From Nocardia goodfellowii (lineage in GTDB: Bacteria > Actinomycetota > Actinomycetes > Mycobacteriales > Mycobacteriaceae): a stretch of DNA of 64,000 nucleotides. Under the pieces are notes generated by a model. The model was not told the origin of the DNA, searched no databases, and was given only the letters and a program-made list of their open reading frames with translations. The position numbers and the translations under genes were made by a program. The DNA lies in the NCBI RefSeq assembly GCF_017875645.1, contig NZ_JAGGMR010000001.1:4650001-4714000 (forward strand). The letters are read 5' to 3'. This document shows, in pieces, positions 57,875 through 64,000 of the stretch (positions are counted from its first letter, which is position 1; the number at the start of each line of letters is the position of its first letter).

Positions 57875-59110
57875 CTATCCGGAATCGACGCGAGATTCGC
57901 CGGCCAACTCCAGGAGCGGTGAGGGGTCGGGGCTGGTGGCATGCACGGCGATCTGGCGGGCACGAAGGTCGGTGAATGTCGCGGTGAGCAGCTCGGATCC
58001 GGATGTGCGCACGGTGGTGACATGGGTGAGGTCGAGGTCGATGCGGGTGATCGGATAGGTGGCGGCCATTTCCTGGAGGTGCCGCACGATCCGTTCGGCG
58101 CTGACGAAGTCGATTTCGCCTTGCAACTGCACCGTCAATACCTTGTTGTCGATGTGTGAGCCGGCGATCGGTGAGCGATGGCCGGTGGGTGCGGTGAACA
58201 CGTGCAGGCCGAAACGCTGGGACATTTCGGCCAATGCTGCTTTTCCGCGCACACTGTTGCCCCGCGGGTCCAGGCGTGGACTGAATACGCCGATGCCGAA
58301 TTCCCCCGGGAGCGCGGAGACTATGCCGCCACCGACTCCACTTTTGGAGGGCAGTCCGACCTGGACCATCCATTCACCGCTGTAGTCGTACATGCCGCAG
58401 GTCGACATGACCGAGAGGGTGATGCGCGCGATCTCGGCATCGATCACCCGTTCGGCGGTGACCGGATTGACCCCGCCGTTGGCGAGGGTGGCGGCCATGA
58501 CCGCCAGGTCGATGGTGGTAACGCGCACCGCGCATTGCCGGAAATAGACATCGGTGACGTCCTCGACCGGCCCGGCCAGAACGCCTTGCGAGAGTGTGAG
58601 ATACGCCAGCGCGCGGTTGCGGTCCCCGGTCGCCGACTCCGAGGCGTAGACCGTTTCGTCGATGCCGAGATTCCGTCCGGCGAATGCCGAGAGAATGGCG
58701 TGTATGCGGCTGAATTTCTCTTCCCGGTCCGCGCCGGTGACGAGTGCGGTAGTGACAATGGCGCCGGCGTTGATCAAGGGGTTGGCCGGGCGGCCGGTCG
58801 TGGCTTCGAGGCTTATCGCGTTGAACGGCTCACCGCTGGGCTCGAATCCGACATGCCGGGTGACCTCGTCCAGTCCCAGATCGCTGAGCGCGAGCGCGTA
58901 GACGAACGGCTTGGACACCGATTGGATGGTGAATTCGATTTCGCTGTCGCCGCCGTGATAGAGATCGCCGTGCACGCTGACCATGGCCGCGCCCAGCGAG
59001 TGCGGGTCGACCGCCGCCAATTCCGGAATGTAGTCGGCGACCGCGCCGCTGTGATCGTCGGCCAGCCGGTGCAGCAGATTTGTCAGCGCGGTGGTAACCG
59101 GGTCGTCCAT
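57875..59110 (-). CDS. glsA: Glutaminase A with C-terminal STAS domain
   Basis: A 411-residue protein from ATG 59110. Residues about 1-300 are glutaminase: FTIQSVSKPFVYALAL carries the Ser64-Lys67 pair, NPLINAGAI, GDRNRALAYL and GLPSKSGVGGG complete the family. Residues about 310-411 are a STAS domain (VLTVQLQGEIDFVSAERIVR; RIDLDLTHVTTVRTSGSELL), as in anti-sigma antagonists, which may link activity to a partner or stress signal. It converts glutamine to glutamate and ammonia. It starts five bases after the AGCS symporter stop, so import and deamidation are one operon. Confidence 0.94.
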   Translation of the reverse strand: MDDPVTTALTNLLHRLADDHSGAVADYIPELAAVDPHSLGAAMVSVHGDLYHGGDSEIEFTIQSVSKPFVYALALSDLGLDEVTRHVGFEPSGEPFNAISLEATTGRPANPLINAGAIVTTALVTGADREEKFSRIHAILSAFAGRNLGIDETVYASESATGDRNRALAYLTLSQGVLAGPVEDVTDVYFRQCAVRVTTIDLAVMAATLANGGVNPVTAERVIDAEIARITLSVMSTCGMYDYSGEWMVQVGLPSKSGVGGGIVSALPGEFGIGVFSPRLDPRGNSVRGKAALAEMSQRFGLHVFTAPTGHRSPIAGSHIDNKVLTVQLQGEIDFVSAERIVRHLQEMAATYPITRIDLDLTHVTTVRTSGSELLTATFTDLRARQIAVHATSPDPSPLLELAGESRVDSG

Positions 59111-59115
59111 GGCGC

Positions 59116-60627
59116 TCAGTCCTTTTCGCTCCACACCGCACCGGGCACGGGCCGGGGAAGTGTGCTCTCGACGAAACGGGGACGGTGGCGAGCGCGGCAT
59201 TGTGCATCCCAGTCGAGGATGGCTGCCCGCGCTTGCCCGAACAGCAGCACGATCGCCGTCAAATTGATCACTGCCATCGTAGCCACGAAGATATCGCCGA
59301 TGGCCCACACCGTTTCCAGGGCCAAGACAGAACCGGCGAGAATCGCGGCGATGAGTAGCCCCCGGAACGCGAACAGCCGGCGCGCGCCCCAGCCGAAGAT
59401 ATTGGTGATATTTCCCTCGCACATCGTGTAGTTGGCGATGATCGACTGGTAACCGAACAGGAACAAGGCGAGGACGATGAAAACCTCACCGGCGGCACCG
59501 AATTGGTTCCCGGCCGCGACGCCGACCAACTGCGCGCCGTTGAGACCGGTTTCCTGGCCGGGCTGGTAGGCGCCGCCGGCGGCCAGCAGAATGACCAGTG
59601 CCGACAGTGTGCAGATGACGTAGGTGGAAATGAAGACGCCGAAGGCTTGGACGAATCCTTGGTCGGCAGGATGCGGTCCCGTCGCGCTGCCCGCGGCGTT
59701 GGGCGACATTCCCATTCCCGCTTCGTTGGAGAACAGTCCACGACGCGCACCGGTGGTGACGGCGATCATCATCCCGCCCGCCAGACCCGCGGCCATCGGC
59801 CCCACACCGAACGCGGATTGCACGATCAGGCGCAGCACTTCCGGCAATCGCCCGATATTGAGGAACAGGACGGTCAAGCCGAAGACGATGTAGGCGCCGG
59901 CTATCCAGGGCGTCACGGTGCTCAGGAAGCGGCTGGCATGACTCGCGCCACGGAAAATGATCCACGCGGTACCCGCGGCCATGGGCACCGCTATCGTGCG
60001 GGCATCCACCTGGGTGGCGCCGCGGATCGCGTCGGTGATCGTGTTGGCCTGCACCATGACGAACGCGAAGCCCACCGCGAGCAGGAACAGCACAGCGAAG
60101 ACGCGTGCCGCGCGTTCGGCTCCGAGACCTTTCTCCAGGTAGAAGGCCGGCCCACCTCGGAACGAACCATCCGCCAGCGGTTCCTTGTAGATCTGGGCGA
60201 GCGTGTTCTCGACGACCGAGCAAGCCATGCTCAGGGCGGCGACCACCCACATCCAAAGAATGGCCCCGGGGCCGCCCACTACCAAGGCGACGGCCATCCC
60301 GGCGATGTTCCCCGTCCCGGTGCGGGCGGCCAACCCGACACAGAAAGCCGCGAACCCGGAAATGGTCTGGGCGTCGGGCCGGGCCGAATCGTGATCCTCC
60401 GCGAAGAGTCCGGTGCGCATCGAAAGGCGTGCGGCCGAGGCGAAGCGCCGAAACTGGACACCACGGGTGCGCACCGTGAAATACGCGCCCGCGGCAATGA
60501 GTAAGGGCGCGACGATCCAGAGATAGACGATGTCGGACCAACCCGTCAGCCAGTCGTGGCGGAACCATTCGAAGTCCGCGGCGAGCAACGGGTTCACGGC
60601 GGCCGGGATCGGTGAGCCGGAAGTCAT
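59116..60627 (-). CDS. AGCS-family amino acid:cation symporter
   Basis: A 503-residue protein from ATG 60627 (GTG 60636 possible). Eleven or so membrane helices. The family motif region is GLAARTGTGNIAGMAVALVVGGPGA (given in parts: GLAARTGTGNIAGM, then GGPGAILWMWVVA) near residues 95-125, and TTGARRGLFSNEAGMGMSPN near residue 295. These mark sodium- or proton-driven alanine/glycine/glutamine symporters. With the glutaminase gene directly downstream, glutamine is the likely substrate. It is the first gene of the operon. Confidence 0.92.
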   Translation of the reverse strand: MTSGSPIPAAVNPLLAADFEWFRHDWLTGWSDIVYLWIVAPLLIAAGAYFTVRTRGVQFRRFASAARLSMRTGLFAEDHDSARPDAQTISGFAAFCVGLAARTGTGNIAGMAVALVVGGPGAILWMWVVAALSMACSVVENTLAQIYKEPLADGSFRGGPAFYLEKGLGAERAARVFAVLFLLAVGFAFVMVQANTITDAIRGATQVDARTIAVPMAAGTAWIIFRGASHASRFLSTVTPWIAGAYIVFGLTVLFLNIGRLPEVLRLIVQSAFGVGPMAAGLAGGMMIAVTTGARRGLFSNEAGMGMSPNAAGSATGPHPADQGFVQAFGVFISTYVICTLSALVILLAAGGAYQPGQETGLNGAQLVGVAAGNQFGAAGEVFIVLALFLFGYQSIIANYTMCEGNITNIFGWGARRLFAFRGLLIAAILAGSVLALETVWAIGDIFVATMAVINLTAIVLLFGQARAAILDWDAQCRARHRPRFVESTLPRPVPGAVWSEKD

Positions 60628-60729
60628 ACCGAGCACGATTCCAGCGACCGATCGAACCCAGCCCGCGACACGCAGCTAATTCATGGCGAATTGCCCGGCG
60701 CCGGCCTGTGTGGCGGCGAGAATCGGGCC

Positions 60730-62193
60730 ATGGCCATCCCTGAGGAGCCGGTGACGTCTTCGGCCGGCGCCGACGGATCGCCACCTGACGAGGGAAACGT
60801 GTCCCACTCGCGGCCCACCTGGATTCGGCGGATATCGATGTCCGGGCAGCGGTTGATCCGGCGCGCGGTAGCGCTGGTCCAGCACGCCGCGCGCGCCGAC
60901 GGGGCACAGGAATCGGGCCTGACCGCGCTGGTCCGGGCGACCGTCGCGAATTTCGCCGCCGACGCCGCCATCGCCGTCGCATTGGCCAACACCTTGTTCT
61001 TCGCCAGCCCGGCCACCCAGTCCCGGGTCAACGTCGCGCTGTATCTGCTGATGACGGTGGCACCGTTCGCGGTGATCGCTCCGGTCATCGGCCCGCTGCT
61101 CGACCGGGTGCAGCACGGCCGGCGCATCGCCCTGGCGGCGACCTTCGCGCTGCGGGTGCTGATCGCCATCGGGTTGATCTTCGCCCTCGACGAGTGGGCG
61201 CTGTATCCGCTGGCGTTGGGCAGCATGGTGCTCAGCAAATCGTTCTCGGTGCTGAAAAGCGCTGTGACACCGCGAGTTTTGCCTCCTGGCATCGATCTGG
61301 TGCGCACCAATTCCCGATTGACCGTGTTCGGGCTGGTCGGCGGATCCATTGTCGCCGGCGGTATCGCCGCCGGGGCCGCCCTGGTCTTCCACTCGACCGG
61401 AGCCCTGGTGGTCGCGGCACTCTTGGCGGCCGCGGGCGCCTATCTGAGCCTGCGGATTCCGCCCTGGGTGGAGGTCACCGCGGGCGAAGTGCCGGCCGGT
61501 TTCGGCTACGGCGGGTCGCCGGCATCGGAGCCGGCGACCTTCGGTGCCCCCAGGCGGGCGCGCCCACGATCCTGGCAGCCGCTGGGCCGGTTCGTCATCG
61601 CGGGCCTGTGGGGCAACGGAGCGATTCGAATCCTGACCGGTTTCCTGACTTTCTATATCGCCTTCGTAGCCAAGTCCAGCAATGAACCCGCGTTCCGCCA
61701 GGCTGTCATGTTGGCCGCGGCCGGTGCGGCCGCCGGAATCGGCAACTTCAGCGGAAACTTCGCCGGTGCTCGCCTGGTATTGGGCCGCCCCGGCGCGATC
61801 ATCCTGTCCTGCACCGGCGCCTGCCTCGCGATCGTGGTCGTGGCCGCGGTGCAGAACGGTCTGCTGGGCGCGGTCCTGGCGACCTTGGTCGCCTCCGCGT
61901 CGACCGCCCTGGCCAAGGTGTCCCTCGATGCCTCGATCCAGGATGACTTACCGCCGGAATCGATCGCCTCAGGTTTCGGGCGCACCGAGACCGTGCTGCA
62001 ATTGGCGTGGGTGCTCGGTGGCGCCCTGGGTGTGCTGCTGCCGACGGTCTATCGAACCGGCTTCACCGTCATCGCGGTCGCCATCGCGATCGCACTCGCG
62101 CAGTCAGCGCTCAGCTACCGGGGACACTCGATGGTGCCACGACTGGGCGGTCGCCGTCCGGAGCGACCGCACCGTGACCAGCCATCATTATGA
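60730..62193 (+). CDS. MFS-type transporter
   Basis: A 487-residue protein from ATG 60730 (GTG or ATG at 60691 would add 13 residues). A polar N-terminal 70 residues precede about ten to twelve membrane helices (VNVALYLLMTVAPFAVIAPV, then GPLLDRVQHGRRIALAATFA, a DR...G-R MFS loop). A long central loop (GEVPAGFGYGGSPASEP) separates the two halves. The substrate is not evident; close relatives are annotated only as MFS. It is divergent from the AGCS operon. Confidence 0.85.
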   Translation: MAIPEEPVTSSAGADGSPPDEGNVSHSRPTWIRRISMSGQRLIRRAVALVQHAARADGAQESGLTALVRATVANFAADAAIAVALANTLFFASPATQSRVNVALYLLMTVAPFAVIAPVIGPLLDRVQHGRRIALAATFALRVLIAIGLIFALDEWALYPLALGSMVLSKSFSVLKSAVTPRVLPPGIDLVRTNSRLTVFGLVGGSIVAGGIAAGAALVFHSTGALVVAALLAAAGAYLSLRIPPWVEVTAGEVPAGFGYGGSPASEPATFGAPRRARPRSWQPLGRFVIAGLWGNGAIRILTGFLTFYIAFVAKSSNEPAFRQAVMLAAAGAAAGIGNFSGNFAGARLVLGRPGAIILSCTGACLAIVVVAAVQNGLLGAVLATLVASASTALAKVSLDASIQDDLPPESIASGFGRTETVLQLAWVLGGALGVLLPTVYRTGFTVIAVAIAIALAQSALSYRGHSMVPRLGGRRPERPHRDQPSL

Positions 62194-62244
62194 TCACGGA
62201 CCACCGAGTCCGTAGCGCACTTCGACAGGGACCGGAGAGCCCAG

Positions 62245-63135
62245 ATGGCGACACCCAAGCGTGTGAAGCTCGCCCTCGGCAGCGGGGGCGCGCGCGGCTA
62301 CGCCCACATCGGCGTGATCGCCGAACTCCAGGACCGCGGGTACGAGATCGTGGGGGTCGCGGGCTCATCGATGGGCGCGTTGGTCGGTGGACTCTTCGCG
62401 GCGGGACACCTGGACGAATTCACCCGGTGGGCAACGACTCTCGGTCAATTCGAAGTTGTTCGCCTGCTCGACCCGGCATTCGCCGAACCAGGTGTGATCC
62501 GCGCCGTCAAAGTCCTCGACCGGATTCGTGAGTTGCTCGGCTCGGTCCGGATCGAAGACCTGGCGATTCCCTACATCGCCGTGGCCACCGATCTCACCGC
62601 CGGTCGATCGATCTGGTTCCAGGACGGCGATCTCGACTCCGCCATCCGCGCCTCCATCGCCATCCCCGGTTTCATCACACCGGTGCTCGCCGACGGCCAC
62701 GTCCTGGTGGACGGCGGCGTCCTCGACCCGTTGCCGGTGGTGGCCACCATGGCCCTGGGACCTGCCGACATGGTCATCGGTGTGGATCTCTCCGGTGCGC
62801 CCGACCCGGCCTACGACCACACACCGCCGCCGCCGACCCGGTTCGGCCAATGGTGGCGCGCGCCCGCACATCGCCAGGCGCACGCCCCCGCCGAGGTGCA
62901 CCCCCTCGCCGGTGTCCGAGCCGTCGATGTAGCGCAACGCGCCATCGACTTGATGCTGGCCGCGCTGACCCGGACGCACTTGGCCGCCCACCCGCCGGAC
63001 CTCGTCATCGAGATTCCGCTGAACATCTGCGGCACAATGGATTTCCATCGTGCCGATTCGATAATCGCCGTCGGCCGCGCCCTGGCCGCCGACGCGCTGG
63101 ACAAGATCGGGGTTACCGGTGACGACGGGATTTGA
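62245..63135 (+). CDS. Patatin-like phospholipase
   Basis: A 296-residue protein from ATG 62245. The oxyanion box GSGGARGYAHIG is at residues 12-23, the nucleophile motif GSSMGALVGG near 42-51 gives the serine (GxSxG), and the Asp of the Ser-Asp dyad is in LVDGGVLDPLP. No signal peptide. It should cleave acyl chains from phospholipids or neutral lipids at the membrane face, and belongs to the RssA-like bacterial group. It lies 51 bases downstream of the MFS gene and may be co-transcribed. Confidence 0.92.
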   Translation: MATPKRVKLALGSGGARGYAHIGVIAELQDRGYEIVGVAGSSMGALVGGLFAAGHLDEFTRWATTLGQFEVVRLLDPAFAEPGVIRAVKVLDRIRELLGSVRIEDLAIPYIAVATDLTAGRSIWFQDGDLDSAIRASIAIPGFITPVLADGHVLVDGGVLDPLPVVATMALGPADMVIGVDLSGAPDPAYDHTPPPPTRFGQWWRAPAHRQAHAPAEVHPLAGVRAVDVAQRAIDLMLAALTRTHLAAHPPDLVIEIPLNICGTMDFHRADSIIAVGRALAADALDKIGVTGDDGI

Positions 63136-63312
63136 CGAGCTCGACGGGACGATAACGATCGGCTGGAGAAATTGTTGCTAAATGATTGCGAAACTTCGCT
63201 CAACTGATCATCGCAGCGGTACTTGCTGCCGTTAGATTGCCTATTTCCGCAGGCAGTGCGTCATTCGTCACTGCTGGACAGCCCTCGATTCGGCTGCTTA
63301 GGCTCGGATTCC

Positions 63313-64000
63313 ATGATTGCTGAATCTATGGATGTCCGGGTGGACAGTGAGTTCGCACCACTGCGGAGCGTGGTCGTTTCGCAAAGCGAGTTTCGTGCAC
63401 CGGCCAGTGCCGCGATCCTCGGGCATTCGATGCCGGTGGAGCCCAGTGCGGTGGAAATCCTCGAAGCGGTGTGGGGCAAAGACTTCGGGGAGGTCTATTC
63501 GGAGAAGCAGGCTGCGTGGGAAGCCGAACGTGACGAGCTGGCGGCAGTGCTGACCCGCTACGGTGTCGAAGTGCTGCGACCGCGGTTGTTCGATGACGCG
63601 GAGAAGGCGGCGGCGGGCGAGACCGGATACGCCAACTTCTTCGTGCGCGATCCCTGGTTCACCGTGGGCGAGCACGTGATCGAGGGTGTACTGCAATTTC
63701 CGCACCGCAGGATGGAGGTCCTGCCCAGCCGCCAACTCCTGCTGGATCGGGTGCTGCCGTCGGCTGCTCGCTACGTTTCCCTGCCGCAACCGGAGGCGGC
63801 CCCGCTCGGCCACCCCGGCGCGGGCCCGTTCCTCGAAGGCGGCGACGTCTTGGTGCTGGGCACCGAGGTCTTCGTCGGCTGCTCGGGCATGGCTACCAAC
63901 GAACTCGGATACCGCTGGCTGGCAAAGTATCTGACGCCGTTCGGCTTCACGGTCAGCAAGGTCGAGCTGCCTGCCCACGTGCTGCATCTGGATTGCGCGA
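63313..64000 (+). CDS. Amidinotransferase/dimethylargininase-fold protein, 3' end beyond the window
   Basis: Open from ATG 63313 to the window end, 229 codons so far. The guanidine-modifying fold is shown by NFFVRDPWFTVGEHVIEG near residues 112-129, the EGGD motif in FLEGGDVLVLG near 179-189, VGCSGMATNELG, and the beginning of the catalytic HLDCA at the end of the window (His-X-Asp). The nucleophilic cysteine should lie beyond the edge. Such enzymes act on arginine, dimethylarginine or transfer amidino groups. Its product type cannot be fixed without the C-terminus. A 177-base promoter gap precedes it. Confidence 0.85.
   Translation, partial: MIAESMDVRVDSEFAPLRSVVVSQSEFRAPASAAILGHSMPVEPSAVEILEAVWGKDFGEVYSEKQAAWEAERDELAAVLTRYGVEVLRPRLFDDAEKAAAGETGYANFFVRDPWFTVGEHVIEGVLQFPHRRMEVLPSRQLLLDRVLPSAARYVSLPQPEAAPLGHPGAGPFLEGGDVLVLGTEVFVGCSGMATNELGYRWLAKYLTPFGFTVSKVELPAHVLHLDCA

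Noticed and set aside
1..64000. CRISPR array, prophage, transposase or integrative element
   Set aside because: No regularly spaced direct repeats, no Cas, integrase, transposase or structural phage genes, and no tRNA-associated attachment repeat were seen.
1..64000. tRNA or rRNA genes
   Set aside because: No intergenic stretch showed a T-loop GGTTCGANNC with matching acceptor arms, and no rRNA-like conserved segments are present.

Overview
The window is high-GC actinobacterial chromosome. Several gene families point to Nocardia or a close relative in the Mycobacteriales: a Ddn-type F420-dependent oxidoreductase, a UsfY-like membrane protein, an ECF41 sigma factor, an arginine-deiminase-fold enzyme, and many TetR regulators beside small catabolic genes. 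GTG and TTG starts are common. Genus assignment is inference. I see no rRNA, tRNA, CRISPR array, insertion sequence, integrase or phage gene, so this looks like vertically held accessory and catabolic chromosome, not a mobile island.

Layout. 1-10 kb: a secreted protein, the first of two paralogous ParB/Srx-like proteins, a Ddn-type reductase, a Rieske oxygenase divergent from a TetR gene, a TetR gene divergent from a small membrane protein plus carboxylesterase lipoprotein, a four-helix membrane protein, a haloalkane-dehalogenase-like hydrolase and an unknown 351-aa protein. 10-17 kb: an ABC-F protein with a possible leader peptide, TetR plus SGNH hydrolase, a MarR gene with a paired SMR efflux operon (both carrying the same 14-bp palindrome), and TetR plus alpha/beta hydrolase with its own operator. 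17-28 kb: a second hydrolase, the second ParB/Srx-like paralogue, HxlR with a VOC protein, a SufR-like regulator with a DUF3291 protein, a secreted protein, pyrazinamidase/nicotinamidase PncA, TetR with an SDR, Aat, and a run of membrane or hypothetical proteins. 28-34.5 kb: a PAS-ANTAR protein, then a quinate/shikimate catabolic module (3-dehydroshikimate dehydratase fusion, shikimate dehydrogenase, divergent TetR, metabolite:H+ symporter) sharing an operator-like motif. 34.5-42.5 kb: an enoyl-reductase-like protein, an EF-hand protein, an ECF41 sigma factor with divergent promoters to an FMN reductase/SnoaL pair, two head-to-head gene remnants, and TetR with an exported alkyl sulfatase. 42.8-49.7 kb: a phosphoribosyltransferase and a complete pyruvate-dehydrogenase-type operon (lpd, E1 alpha, E1 beta, E2) downstream of a PucR-type regulator. 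49.7-64 kb: a DEAD-box helicase, a UsfY-like protein, an FAD monooxygenase, a broken gene, a polytopic membrane protein, a serine hydrolase with divergent TetR, a glutaminase-STAS/AGCS symporter operon, an MFS protein, a patatin and the start of an amidinotransferase-fold gene.

How it works together. The window holds mainly small self-regulated modules: a regulator, an inverted repeat in the intergenic gap, and one to three enzymes or transporters. At least eight such operators can be read directly. The most informative are the ECF41 divergent promoters, where the two -35 elements form one palindrome; the MarR palindrome repeated before the SMR pair; and the TetR motif repeated before both the shikimate genes and the transporter 850 bp away. 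Decay is visible at three or four places (about 0.75-1.05, 39.1-39.75 and 53.5-53.9 kb).
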